DNA of 41,681 bases from Parendozoicomonas sp. Alg238-R29 (GCF_947331445.1 NZ_CAMZOG010000038.1:1-41681); one strand, 5' to 3'; numbered from the stretch's first letter, positions 9,832-17,955 are shown. A program made the numbers and translations. Notes: a model not told the origin generated them from the letters alone.

Positions 9832-10079
9832 GTTTCCCTTCTGAAGCGGGTGTGAACCGCATCGGCTCTCAGCGGATAGATGAATCGGACAAGTGTAAAA
9901 CGTCTTGGGGGCTTTGTTCAAAGCTGGATGTGTGAAGGAGAGCGGGATTTTACTTGTGACCTTCTGAAAAAACAGCGCTTTTCCTTCGGTGTAGGGTAAA
10001 TGAGTTCCCATGAATTGCAGGGTACGTGCCTGTCATCATGGATACATGAACCAGGCAGGTATCAGCGGGAAAAACGCTT

Positions 10080-10127
10080 TTCATGCCATCAGGGCATGAA
10101 CACCTTCGCCTAAAAAAGAGCGAAGGT
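10080..10127. terminator. Two tandem hairpins downstream of yqiA
   Basis: TTCATGCC/GGCATGAA with a 5-nt loop (10080-10100) is followed one base later by ACCTTCGC/GCGAAGGT with a 10-nt loop (10102-10127). The T-rich stretch lies in the loop rather than after the stem, so intrinsic termination is uncertain. mRNA stabilisation or an attenuator-like fold in the parE leader is equally possible. Confidence 0.4.
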
Positions 10128-10220
10128 TGGGTCGTTCTAAATGATTGTGCTTTTCTTTATTGAGTCAGAGCTCCGGTTTGAGACTGTCAATCGAGTTCAG
10201 CAGAATACTGTAGCGCTATA

Positions 10221-10256
10221 GCTATTGACTGAATCTAAGCTATTGACTGAATCTAA
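10221..10256. repeat. Tandem 18-bp direct repeat
   Basis: Two exact copies of GCTATTGACTGAATCTAA stand side by side immediately downstream of the yqiA stop codon. This is probably a replication-slippage duplication; no function is visible. Confidence 0.8.
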
Positions 10257-10265
10257 CGGGCAAAA

Positions 10266-10895
10266 TCAAGCTACAACGTCCCCTAGCAAAGGACTGCAGA
10301 AACTGAGAATTACCGGAATCGTTCCCTCAAATCCTTCAAAACCATGATCTCCCCCTTCATCAATGCGCTGGGGGCAATCTTGATAGCGTTGCTCGGCTTT
10401 GCGGTAATCCAAAGTTTCGTCACCTTTCTGAGCCAGAAGAAAGATATTGTCAGGTCGGTGAAGTGTAGTCACTTCCAGATGTTTAAGTTGATCAATATGT
10501 TCTTGTGTTAGCTCATACTCGGTGTTGTTATAGTAATTCTTCTGTGGCCCGAGATAGTCCTCAAACAGCTCGTAAGGACGAACCGCCGGGTTGATCAGTA
10601 CCAGTTTGACGGGATATTCTGGACGACTTTCCAGCAGACGTTCCATCAGCCAGGTTCCGTAGTAGCCGCCCAGTGAACTGCCGATAATGTAAACAGGTTT
10701 CACGCGCAAAGCCTCGGATGCCAAAGATAGAAGCATGCGGGCATTCTCACCGGGCCACTGCCCTAGCTCTGGAACAATGTAATCGCAGGGGATTCTTTTT
10801 TGCTTGAGGTAAACCCCAAGTTCAGTGCACTTGCGTGATTGGGGGGAGCTGTTGAAACCGTGGATATACAGTAGCAGTGGTTGGGCAGCCGCCAT
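10266..10895 (-). CDS. yqiA: YqiA-type alpha/beta-hydrolase esterase
   Basis: Small cytosolic esterase of the UPF0227/YqiA family, 209 residues from the chosen start. It has the HGFNSSP oxyanion segment at 12-18 and the nucleophile motif GSSLGG with Ser74. Candidate acid Asp159 lies in AQKGDE and His184 in GGDHGFEGFE. The frame is open to 10958, but the ATG at 10895 has AAGGAT six bases upstream and begins exactly at the family N-terminus (LLLYIHGF). The position directly upstream of parE is conserved in gammaproteobacteria. The physiological substrate is unknown. Confidence 0.9.
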   Translation of the reverse strand: MAAAQPLLLYIHGFNSSPQSRKCTELGVYLKQKRIPCDYIVPELGQWPGENARMLLSLASEALRVKPVYIIGSSLGGYYGTWLMERLLESRPEYPVKLVLINPAVRPYELFEDYLGPQKNYYNNTEYELTQEHIDQLKHLEVTTLHRPDNIFLLAQKGDETLDYRKAEQRYQDCPQRIDEGGDHGFEGFEGTIPVILSFCSPLLGDVVA

Positions 10896-11112
10896 AACTA
10901 TCCTTGCATATTCGGAATAATCAGGCTGCCATAGTAGCATTTGTGAATATTGCGGCACATATACGTACGGCAGTATTGTTTCAACCTACCAAACTTACTA
11001 ACCCCATAAAGGGCAAATAGTCGTCTATCTATAACGAGATTCTTCTGAATCTGAAACTTGGAACCCGACGTACATGGGTTAAAGAAAAATTATTTATTGC
11101 TGGTACAAATAT

Positions 11113-11610
11113 ATGAAAAAGCAACTAGTCGCAGTGTTCAGTTGGTTAGTTACTCTTTGGACAGCCAAAGTGTTTCTGAGTTCTCTGCCGTATAAATTCA
11201 CTAATCATCCTGATACTCAACATATTTTTGGAACTATTGGCCAGTGGATGGAAGGCGTTCTTGGCACGTCGGTTGGCCAGTGGTTCAGTGCCCATGGTGC
11301 CGTTGCTGTTGGCACAGTTGAGCTGCTGGCTACCCTGCTTCTTCTTTCTCCTGCATTGCTGTTTGTTGTGGGTAAGTTTGCCCAACTCCCTCAGTTTCTG
11401 AATCGTGCACTGATTCATGGGTTAGGTGGCCTGGCTGCTGCCGGTGTTATGGCGGGTGCAGTTTTCTTCCACCTTGCTACTCCACTGGGAATTGTTGTAC
11501 TCCATCAAGGCAAAAGCGATGGTGGTTCTTTGTTCTATGCAGCTTGCTCAATTCTGGTTCTTGGACTGGTAATGGGTGTCGTTAATCTGCTTCAACTGCG
11601 TAAAGCCTGA
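11113..11610 (+). CDS. Small four-helix inner-membrane protein, DoxX-like
   Basis: Protein of 165 residues with about four hydrophobic segments (near 5-22, 65-92, 105-125 and 140-160). The arrangement is DoxX/SURF4-like: a first helix, then a loop containing LPYKFTNHP, then GAVAVGTVELLATLLLLSPA. The function of such proteins is poorly defined. The next gene begins 23 nt after its stop on the same strand, so it is probably the first gene of the ATP-grasp operon. The ribosome site before the ATG is weak. A 6-bp dyad AGATTC/GAATCT at 11037-11052 lies in the upstream region shared with divergent yqiA and could be an operator. Confidence 0.65.
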   Translation: MKKQLVAVFSWLVTLWTAKVFLSSLPYKFTNHPDTQHIFGTIGQWMEGVLGTSVGQWFSAHGAVAVGTVELLATLLLLSPALLFVVGKFAQLPQFLNRALIHGLGGLAAAGVMAGAVFFHLATPLGIVVLHQGKSDGGSLFYAACSILVLGLVMGVVNLLQLRKA

Positions 11611-11633
11611 TTCTGGCAGGGGAAACTGTTGTT

Positions 11634-12530
11634 ATGTTGATCCGTTCTCTGCAGGTTTTGTTATACATTTTCCACAGCTTTCGCCTGGGTGCGAAACCCT
11701 GGAAGTTCTTTCAGCTTAATGCGGAGTACTTTAACGAAGGTAAGGGGATTTTCTCCAAGCTGGATATAGATCAGTTAATCCCGCCACGCTGGAGACTGGC
11801 TCAGTATCGTGATACCGGTAGAGAAAGGCCAAAAACATTTCCAGTTTTTGTAAAGCCAGAGTGGGGACAAAACTCTGTTGGCATACGCAAAGCTGGAAGC
11901 CAGGTTCAACTTGATCAGATTCGCTCCACCCGGCCGGGCGGTAGTATGCCTTACCTGATTCAGGAAGCCGCCAGTGGTGAACGAGAGTTCGAAGTGTATC
12001 TGGTGCCAGATGCTGGTACAGAGACTTATTCCATCCTGTCTGTTATCGAAACACTGAATACCACGGGTGAGAAATTCCCTGTTAATGGTATTCACAACAG
12101 TGAAACCTGTTATCGAGATATGACCGGCTCGCTTTCCACAGAACAGTTGGAGAAAATCTGGCAACACCTGAAAAGCGTTGGCCCTTTTCGCATAGCCCGT
12201 TTTGGTATTCGAGCGAATGATCTGGAAAATCTGGTAGCCGGAGAGTTCCATATTTTTGAAATTAACCTGTTTATTCCCATGCCTCTGGTGCTACTGGCAG
12301 AAAATGTTTCGCTTAAGAGAAAGCTCAAGATTATGAACCGGATGACTATTCAGTTCGCCAGAATGACCAACACTCTGCCGGAGAAAGATAAATACTCATC
12401 TGTGTTTTTTCGAAAGATGGTTGCTCATCGGGAAAATCAAACGATGGCAAGCAGGCTGGCAGCGCAGGAGCCAGCCCTTCAGGAAGCCGTTATCCGTAAA
12501 AGAGTTGCCCATAAAGGAGTGTCATTATGA
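11634..12530 (+). CDS. ATP-grasp domain ligase (D-Ala-D-Ala-ligase-like)
   Basis: Protein of 298 residues with ATP-grasp features. It has the nucleotide-binding lysine segment FPVFVKPEWGQNSVGI at about 69-84, then a YLIQEAASGEREFEVYLVPD strand region. Late in the fold, RFGIRANDLE and FHIFEINLF supply the acidic Mg-binding positions and the Asn typical of the family. Enzymes of this fold join a carboxylate to an amine or thiol through an acyl-phosphate. The substrate cannot be read from sequence. The start has a good AGGGGA site. The stop overlaps the next start by 4 nt (ATGA), implying translational coupling to the second ATP-grasp enzyme. Confidence 0.8.
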   Translation: MLIRSLQVLLYIFHSFRLGAKPWKFFQLNAEYFNEGKGIFSKLDIDQLIPPRWRLAQYRDTGRERPKTFPVFVKPEWGQNSVGIRKAGSQVQLDQIRSTRPGGSMPYLIQEAASGEREFEVYLVPDAGTETYSILSVIETLNTTGEKFPVNGIHNSETCYRDMTGSLSTEQLEKIWQHLKSVGPFRIARFGIRANDLENLVAGEFHIFEINLFIPMPLVLLAENVSLKRKLKIMNRMTIQFARMTNTLPEKDKYSSVFFRKMVAHRENQTMASRLAAQEPALQEAVIRKRVAHKGVSL

Positions 12531-13435
12531 AGGCGATGAAAAAAGCTCTCTATGCATGGATCAGCAAAACCTTTATGGATGGCTGTACCAGTTATAACTC
12601 ACTGGATGTTCGCAAAAGCTGTCGTTCAAAGGAGCAAGCCCGTGACGCCTTTGCTACCCATGATATTCCCCATGCTCGCGGCGATATTTTTATAAATCCT
12701 TTCCGGGCTATTCGCTTTGCTAAAGAACATGGATTCCCGCTGGTGGTGAAACCGAATGTCGGTGGTTTTTCACGGGGTAGTTTCTTCCCGATTAAAAACT
12801 ACAAGGAGCTTTGGAAGGCGATTTTGCTGGCTAAAGTCTGGTGGCCGACCAGCGTTATTGAGCAGTATCTGGAAGGTCGAAACTATCGGGTTCTGGTTGC
12901 CAATGGCCGGGTGATTTCTGTCATTCGCCGCTACTCTCCGTTTGTGACAGGTAATGGCCAGAGCACGATCAGTGAACTTATTGATCGTGAAAACAATGTG
13001 CGCGAAGAGATGGGGCTATTTCCCTGCATTTACCCTTTAAATAAGTCAGATGAGGTCAAGTCTTTTCTTGGCAAGCATGGTTACACCCTGGATTCTGTGC
13101 CACCAGATGGTGTAGAGGTAAAGCTTTTCCATCGCATCGCTCTGGCGCCTGGTGGTGTCATAGAAACCATCAAAAAGAATACGGTGGCAGCCGACAATAT
13201 CCAGTTGATGGAAAAGGTTCTGGATATTTTCAATGCCAATATTCTTGGTATTGATGTGATTCTGGAAAAAGGGATTGAGCACAGCTACAAAGATCAAAAA
13301 TGTATTTTACTGGAGGTAAACTCCCGCCCTTATGTGAAGATGCACGACTATCCTCGCTTCGGTGAAAGGGAAGATTTGTCTGGTTATTTTGATGAACTGG
13401 ATAAGCTGGATATCGCTCAGGCGGATATATTCTGA
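12527..13435 (+). CDS. ATP-grasp ligase, cyanophycin-synthetase/GshAB-like
   Basis: Protein of 302 residues unlike its neighbour and closer to the cyanophycin-synthetase/glutathione-synthase subgroup of ATP-grasp enzymes. It shows FPLVVKPNVGGFSRGSFF with the nucleotide-binding Lys, and VIEQYLEGRNYRVLVANG. The signature VTGNGQSTISELIDREN follows, then NILGIDVIL and LEVNSRPYVKMHDYP with Mg-binding Glu/Asn. This suggests amide-bond formation onto an amino acid or small peptide. It is coupled by overlap to both flanking genes. The paired but dissimilar ligases suggest two successive condensations, which is an inference. Confidence 0.85.
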   Translation: MKAMKKALYAWISKTFMDGCTSYNSLDVRKSCRSKEQARDAFATHDIPHARGDIFINPFRAIRFAKEHGFPLVVKPNVGGFSRGSFFPIKNYKELWKAILLAKVWWPTSVIEQYLEGRNYRVLVANGRVISVIRRYSPFVTGNGQSTISELIDRENNVREEMGLFPCIYPLNKSDEVKSFLGKHGYTLDSVPPDGVEVKLFHRIALAPGGVIETIKKNTVAADNIQLMEKVLDIFNANILGIDVILEKGIEHSYKDQKCILLEVNSRPYVKMHDYPRFGEREDLSGYFDELDKLDIAQADIF

Positions 13436-14676
13436 TGATCAGGCTGTCGGGGTATTTCTATCAATTTACAGGAATGCACGCCTTTCTTACCGGGCTAATA
13501 CCGTTTTATCTGCCAGTGATTCTCTGGCGGGAAACTGGTTCTCTGGCATTGATCTCCGGCTTTATATCTTTGTCGGGTGTTGGCTTTCTTGCCTGCTTGA
13601 TGCTCTGGGAGAATATCCGCAATAGTCGTTACAGCAAAATGGTGATTGCCGGTTCCTTTATGGCCGAAGCGGTGTTGATCTCTTTGTTGGTCAGCGAAGA
13701 GCTGACCATGGGGATTGGCGTGTGGGGCGCATCTGTTCTGGCCTTAATCAATGGAGCTTATGGCTGCTTTTACTGGCTGACCCTGCGAGCCTTATTTATC
13801 AAACAACCAAAAGATGGGCGTGAACAGAAAACAGGTAATCGCTTTGGTAACTTTCAGTTAGTTGTAGGTATTTTGCTGAAGATTGGTATTCTGGTTGGAG
13901 CCTTTTTGTTGGAAGCAAAACTGGATATCTGGCTGGTACTTTTAACGCTCGCAACGGCTGGTGTTGGAATTACCAATGTTTTCAGTTCCAGAAATCATGA
14001 TTCAATCGCTTTCTCTCTCAGTGGTTCAGCGGTAAGTTTTAAACAGATCGCCCGCTTTAACCCAGGGAACTTCTCCCGCTCTGTATTCTTTCTTGATGGA
14101 CTGTTTCTGTTTCTGGAAAGTTATTTCTGGGTTCTTTCTCTCTATGTGCTCAGTAATCAAAGCTTTTCCCGTTTGGGTGTTATTGTTGTTGGTCTTGCTG
14201 TGATTCTCTCATTACTGTTTCTCGCGATTAAGCGTCATATAGATGCTGCTGACTCACGTCGTGTATTTATCCTTGCTGTGGGGCTGTACTCGCTGTCTTG
14301 GGTCTTAAGAGGTTTTGCCGATGAGGGTATGACTTCGACGACACTTTCAGTGTTTATTATATCAATTGCATTTATGACCAGCTTTTTCAGACTGGCATTC
14401 AATAAGTTGTTTTTTGATCGTATTGAGCCGGAGCAGGCTCAGCTGTTTATTCTCGCCAAGAGCTGGTTTACCCAGACTGGTGTAACAGTGTTCTTTGGTG
14501 TTCTTGCTCTTGTTTTCTGGGCACAGGGTAGCCATCCCGACGTTATCAAATATGTTTACTGGATCAGTGCCTTGCTGGCAATACCGTATCTTTTTTATAT
14601 CCGTCAGACATTTTCTTTATTTGGTTTGCGGATTCCTTTTCTTCAATTAAACGCCTTTACAGGTAAACAACAATGA
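13435..14676 (+). CDS. MFS-like multi-pass membrane transporter
   Basis: Protein of 413 residues with roughly twelve hydrophobic segments spread over the whole chain and short charged loops, including one after the second pair (FIKQPKDGREQKTGNR) that fits a cytoplasmic MFS loop. It begins one base inside the previous stop (TGATG) and ends with a 4-nt overlap with the next gene. Position in the operon suggests export of the product made by the two ATP-grasp enzymes. Uptake of a precursor is an alternative. No substrate-defining motif is recognised. Confidence 0.75.
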   Translation: MIRLSGYFYQFTGMHAFLTGLIPFYLPVILWRETGSLALISGFISLSGVGFLACLMLWENIRNSRYSKMVIAGSFMAEAVLISLLVSEELTMGIGVWGASVLALINGAYGCFYWLTLRALFIKQPKDGREQKTGNRFGNFQLVVGILLKIGILVGAFLLEAKLDIWLVLLTLATAGVGITNVFSSRNHDSIAFSLSGSAVSFKQIARFNPGNFSRSVFFLDGLFLFLESYFWVLSLYVLSNQSFSRLGVIVVGLAVILSLLFLAIKRHIDAADSRRVFILAVGLYSLSWVLRGFADEGMTSTTLSVFIISIAFMTSFFRLAFNKLFFDRIEPEQAQLFILAKSWFTQTGVTVFFGVLALVFWAQGSHPDVIKYVYWISALLAIPYLFYIRQTFSLFGLRIPFLQLNAFTGKQQ

Positions 14677-15209
14677 ATAAAGTCATAAAAGGAAATATTG
14701 AAACCATTGATCAGCTTTCTGATTTTATAGGCGGGTTATCAGAGGCAGAGTACAACTATACTCACGGAACCGTGTTGAGTAGTTCTATTGGCCAGCACTT
14801 GCGCCACATTCTTGATCTCTACCATTCCTTGATGACTTCATCCGGTTTTGAACTGGTAGATTATGATATTCGCCGACGTGGTGCTGCTCTTGAAACCGAT
14901 AAGTCAGCAGGTGTTGCTGAGTTAAAGGCGATACGACAATGGGTTATTGAATTAACCTCCCAGCAATTGGAGGGCTTCTGCACAGTTAAAACGGAAGTTA
15001 TGTTGTCAGACTCTTCTTCGGTGACCGCTGAATCCACTGTTCAAAGAGAGTTATGTTTTGTGTCCAGCCATCTGACCCACCATTTGGCTCTAATGGCCAT
15101 TTCTGCAAAACTGGCTGGCTGTGAAGTCAGCGACAATGTTGGTCTGGCTCCTGCTACGGCTAGCTTTGTGCGGAGCCAACAACCTAATGAGGTTGCACTG
15201 GCTGGCTAA
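14673..15209 (+). CDS. DinB-superfamily four-helix protein
   Basis: Protein of 178 residues with the DinB/YfiT fold pattern: His in IGQHLRHILDLYHS near residue 47 and a second histidine cluster SSHLTHHLALMAISAKL near 130-145, giving a likely metal site. Relatives include thiol-dependent transferases (mycothiol and bacillithiol S-transferases) and the N-terminal domain of EgtB. Its 4-nt overlap with the transporter shows it is the last gene of the operon. A role in handling a low-molecular-weight thiol or peptide is speculative. A strong hairpin follows at 15353. Confidence 0.75.
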   Translation: MNKVIKGNIETIDQLSDFIGGLSEAEYNYTHGTVLSSSIGQHLRHILDLYHSLMTSSGFELVDYDIRRRGAALETDKSAGVAELKAIRQWVIELTSQQLEGFCTVKTEVMLSDSSSVTAESTVQRELCFVSSHLTHHLALMAISAKLAGCEVSDNVGLAPATASFVRSQQPNEVALAG

Positions 15210-15352
15210 AAGGGGTGGGGTCTGCGGTGAGTTTTTCGGGATTTATAGCCACATGTTTGATGCCATGCCTGTACCATGTGTGATGCGTGGCAGTGCTGAT
15301 GAGCTTTGGATGTATAAATACTCTTCCCAAAAAGCAGCGTTCTCTACAGCGA

Positions 15353-15374
15353 GAGGCGGTTCTATAACCGCCTC
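15353..15374. terminator. Strong hairpin between convergent operon end and grcA
   Basis: GAGGCGGTT and AACCGCCTC form a perfect 9-bp GC-rich stem with a CTAT loop, placed between the convergent DinB-like gene and grcA. Neither side has a clear U-tract, so it may act as a bidirectional but inefficient terminator or as a 3' stabiliser. Confidence 0.55.
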
Positions 15375-15383
15375 ACTGGCATC

Positions 15384-15767
15384 TTACATAGACTCTGTAA
15401 AGGTGCGGGTGATGACATCTCGCTGCTGCTCTGGAGTCAGAGAGTTAAAGCGCACAGCATAGCCGGAAACGCGGATGGTCAGAGATGGGTACTTCTCTGG
15501 GTGCGCAGCGGCATCTTCCAGCATCTCCCGGGACATTACGTTTACATTCAGGTGCTGGCCGCCTTCGCGCTTGGGTTTGGCCTGCAGGGACACTTCCCGG
15601 TATTCAAATTCGCCCAGTTGGTTCAGGCTGATAATCTCGTCCTGAGCAAAGAGCTGGTCTTTCACGCAAATACAGCGCGCCTTGCTTTGTTGTTCGTCCA
15701 GCAACCAGAAGGAATGCTCCAGACTAGTGTTGGCGGCGGATGTGATCTGAATACCTTTAACGCTCAT
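15384..15767 (-). CDS. grcA: Autonomous glycyl radical cofactor
   Basis: GrcA/YfiD is a 127-residue protein that replaces the oxygen-damaged C-terminal glycyl-radical domain of pyruvate formate-lyase. The radical site lies in [12 protein letters not shown] with Gly102, the same numbering as E. coli, and the C-terminus [11 protein letters not shown] is canonical. Full length; the ATG at 15767 follows an AAGGGG site. A 7-bp dyad (15779-15797) lies just upstream of that site in the leader. A perfect FNR site upstream fits anaerobic induction. No pfl gene lies in the window. Confidence 0.97.
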   Translation of the reverse strand: MSVKGIQITSAANTSLEHSFWLLDEQQSKARCICVKDQLFAQDEIISLNQLGEFEYREVSLQAKPKREGGQHLNVNVMSREMLEDAAAHPEKYPSLTIRVSGYAVRFNSLTPEQQRDVITRTFTESM

Positions 15768-15823
15768 GCTAAACCCCTTTTCACCAGAGTGGTGAAAGAC
15801 TGCTTTCCTTCAACTTGAGTTGA

Positions 15824-15866
15824 AATTTACTCTTTGGTGTTGAGTGTGGCAATTGATCCAAATCAA
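15824..15866 (-). promoter_or_regulatory. FNR-dependent promoter of grcA
   Basis: A perfect FNR dyad TTGAT-CCAA-ATCAA spans 15853-15866. On the minus strand a -10-like TAAATT lies at 15829-15824. With transcription starting near 15818, the dyad is centred at about -41.5, the classic class II activating position. This supports induction under oxygen limitation. Confidence 0.8.
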
Positions 15867-15934
15867 AAATGAAGTTGTTCTGGTGAATTGTTGAACAGAA
15901 ACCCATGGTTTTCTTAAAGAGTGATGTACGACGT

Positions 15935-16885
15935 TTAGTCGTAAAAGAAGGCCGCAAGGGCAGAGGGAAATTTTCTTTTCTCAATAACGTAGCGGGTAAG
16001 GGACGATAGGCGCATTGTTCTTAAAGCTTTATTGGCTGCTCTGAATCCGTCGCCATAAACTGGATCTGAGCACTCCTTGATGACTTTCATGCGGTAACGA
16101 GCGTCATCTGTCTTCTGTTGTTTTAACCACAAATATTCAACCAGTACACACATGCCTTCCTCCACTTGCAGTGGCAGCTTTTCACCTTTCGGATTGTTGT
16201 AGAAAAACCAGGCATGAGTCAGTTCGTGAATAACTACGGTGCGGAAATGTTCTTCGGGCAAGTTTGTCTGGATCAGTATTTCATTGAACTGCCTCGAAAC
16301 TATACGTTTGCCCACGTATGTGGTGCTCCATTTTGCCAGACCAAGCAAAGGGTGCTCATCATGGTTATCGTGGCGGCTATTACCATGGAGTTCGTCACGA
16401 TTCGTTAATCGTGTGGGGGTATCAGCATTGTAAAGGTTCAACCCAAGAGACTTTAAAGCAGCGCGCATCTCCATCATCAGTTTTCTGGCCTTTGATTGGG
16501 TTGTCACTCCTGTTTCCGTACACAGGTGGCAAATCATTAATCCATCGGGGAAGCGCATGCCGCCGTTAGTGACCGGGCCACAAACAATGCGCCCACAGCT
16601 GGTGCAGGTGGCGTATTTTTTATGGGAAATGCAGTACTTGTTGCCCCAGTAATCCTGAAGATACCCACCAGTAAGAGGTTTGCTGCAAACATCGCAATTT
16701 GGGATAAAAGCCTTCTGGTAACAAGGAGTATGCCAGGGCTTTCCGTCTTTCTTGATGTATTGCCCCAGAACTGGCTTTTGACACCCTGCACACAAAAAAC
16801 ATTTATGATGCCAGACCTTGTTAAAGGCTCGCACAAACTTCCCTGAAATCGGCTTCTGGCAATGGTGGCAGTGCACGGAGTCCAT
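15935..16885 (-). CDS. LIM-domain protein with DA1-like zinc peptidase domain
   Basis: Protein of 316 residues. The N-terminal half contains zinc-binding LIM-type modules: C6-X2-C9, H26-X2-C29-X2-C32-X2-C35, H52-X2-C55, then C64-X2-C67, C85, H88 and C94-X2-C97. The C-terminal half is DA1-like: HELTH at 220-224 (HExxH), VEEGMC at 241-246 supplying a third acidic ligand, and a conserved YGDGFRAANKAL near 277-288. Plant DA1 proteins are LIM-containing, ubiquitin-activated peptidases; bacterial members are little studied. The frame is open to 17020, but ATG 16885 has AAGGAT upstream and avoids overlapping the divergent gene. No signal peptide is seen. It may be cytosolic or an exported effector. 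Confidence 0.85.
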   Translation of the reverse strand: MDSVHCHHCQKPISGKFVRAFNKVWHHKCFLCAGCQKPVLGQYIKKDGKPWHTPCYQKAFIPNCDVCSKPLTGGYLQDYWGNKYCISHKKYATCTSCGRIVCGPVTNGGMRFPDGLMICHLCTETGVTTQSKARKLMMEMRAALKSLGLNLYNADTPTRLTNRDELHGNSRHDNHDEHPLLGLAKWSTTYVGKRIVSRQFNEILIQTNLPEEHFRTVVIHELTHAWFFYNNPKGEKLPLQVEEGMCVLVEYLWLKQQKTDDARYRMKVIKECSDPVYGDGFRAANKALRTMRLSSLTRYVIEKRKFPSALAAFFYD

Positions 16886-16981
16886 ATCCTTGTTATTTCT
16901 GAATATTTTCAGCTTAGCTGCCAGTTGGATTTGATGTTGAAGACTATAATCTGAGCTGATGTGTCGGATAAGGAGCCAGTT

Positions 16982-17374
16982 ATGGCCAGCAGTATTCACC
17001 GGCATGCCGTTATCGCCCATATCCCTGATGAGCGCATAGTGGCAAATATGGATGTCGAATGCGTTATCACACCAGAGACTCCAGAAAAGGCTCTGGATGT
17101 GAAAGTCGATATTTCTCAGAGAGGAGGTTTGCGAACGTCACGCCATTTTGTTCTGCCGGCGGGGATCAGTTACAACATGCCCCACTATCTTCGTAATATT
17201 TTGAAAGAGGCGCACCTCGAAGCGGATGACCTGACCAGCCCGCTGACAACTGCGACTGGTCGATGTTCACCCATGGTTATGGATTTTGTGGATACCATCA
17301 TCCAGAAGCTGCACAGTGGTTCAGAGCCTTTGAATCTGGAAAAGTATTTAAGGTCAGACCCTAAGCCGGTCTAA
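16982..17374 (+). CDS. Unrecognised 130-residue protein
   Basis: No family is recognised. The protein is soluble, with no signal peptide or membrane segment, and has a mixed beta-then-alpha look: a first half rich in Val/Ile strands, then helices around YLRNILKEAHLEADDL and FVDTIIQKLHSG. ATG 16982 is chosen over an upstream GTG at 16961 because TAAGGAG lies six bases before it. It is divergent from the LIM/DA1-like gene (96 bp apart) and overlaps the end of the convergent LOG gene by 14 nt. Confidence 0.65.
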   Translation: MASSIHRHAVIAHIPDERIVANMDVECVITPETPEKALDVKVDISQRGGLRTSRHFVLPAGISYNMPHYLRNILKEAHLEADDLTSPLTTATGRCSPMVMDFVDTIIQKLHSGSEPLNLEKYLRSDPKPV

Positions 17375-17915
17375 ATCTTTGCTCCCCCAGACTGTTCAGC
17401 AACTCCTCGGGAGTGTTGCCAATATGCAACAGCTGGCGGTTCTGGGGAGCAAGCAACCCTATTGAACAGGCATGATCGAGGAAATTGATCAGGCTATCGT
17501 AGTAGCCATTAACGTTCAGAATGCCCACAGGTTTTGAGTGGAGCCTGAGTTGGGCGTTAGTCAGTGCCTCAAACAGCTCATCGAGAGTGCCGAAACCTCC
17601 AGGCAAAGCAATGCAGGCGTCAGCTATATCCATCATTTTGTTCTTGCGGGAAGCCATATCAGCAACAATATGCTGCTCTGTCAGTGACATGTGAGCAATT
17701 TCCATATCGACAATAGTATTTGGAATAATGCCAATAACCTTGCCACCGCCTTCCAGTACACGATCGGCCAGAGTTCCCATCAGCCCGGTACTGCTTCCCC
17801 CATAAACAAGAGCTTTATTGTGGGCGACCAGTGTGTCTGCCAGTTGTAGGGTACTGTTCAGAATATCGGGGTCATTACCCGGGCGGGCACCGCAGAACAC
17901 ACACACTGATTGCAT
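17361..17915 (-). CDS. LOG-family nucleoside 5'-monophosphate phosphoribohydrolase
   Basis: Protein of 184 residues of the LOG/TIGR00730 (YvdD-like) lysine-decarboxylase-like fold. The diagnostic motif PGGFGTLDELFEALT is present, with GGSSTGLMGTLAD near the N-terminus forming the nucleotide-binding site. Members split base from ribose-5-phosphate, as in cytokinin activation; in bacteria the usual substrate is a purine monophosphate. The start has AGGA upstream. The preceding gene on the same strand ends 40 nt away, so co-transcription is possible. Confidence 0.88.
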   Translation of the reverse strand: MQSVCVFCGARPGNDPDILNSTLQLADTLVAHNKALVYGGSSTGLMGTLADRVLEGGGKVIGIIPNTIVDMEIAHMSLTEQHIVADMASRKNKMMDIADACIALPGGFGTLDELFEALTNAQLRLHSKPVGILNVNGYYDSLINFLDHACSIGLLAPQNRQLLHIGNTPEELLNSLGEQRFRPA

Positions 17916-17955
17916 TGGTTTATTCCTGAAAGATATGTCCTGATATTGGCATTAT

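Larger units (their letters stand above)
9832..10265. other. 434-bp gap between yqiA and parE with paired hairpins
   Basis: No credible gene is seen here; the frame open upstream of parE has no conserved content. The gap holds two perfect 8-bp dyads in tandem (10080-10100 and 10102-10127) and an 18-bp direct repeat (10221-10256), both listed separately. Because yqiA and parE are both on the minus strand, these elements would lie in the yqiA 3' region or the parE leader. Confidence 0.6.

Noticed and set aside
9832-10011. N-terminal extension of ParE by 60 residues
   Set aside because: No family similarity, and the conserved ParE N-terminus with a good ribosome site begins at 9831.
15121-15462. 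Separate gene across the end of the DinB-like gene and grcA
   Set aside because: It overlaps two well-supported genes and the hairpin; its composition is not protein-like.
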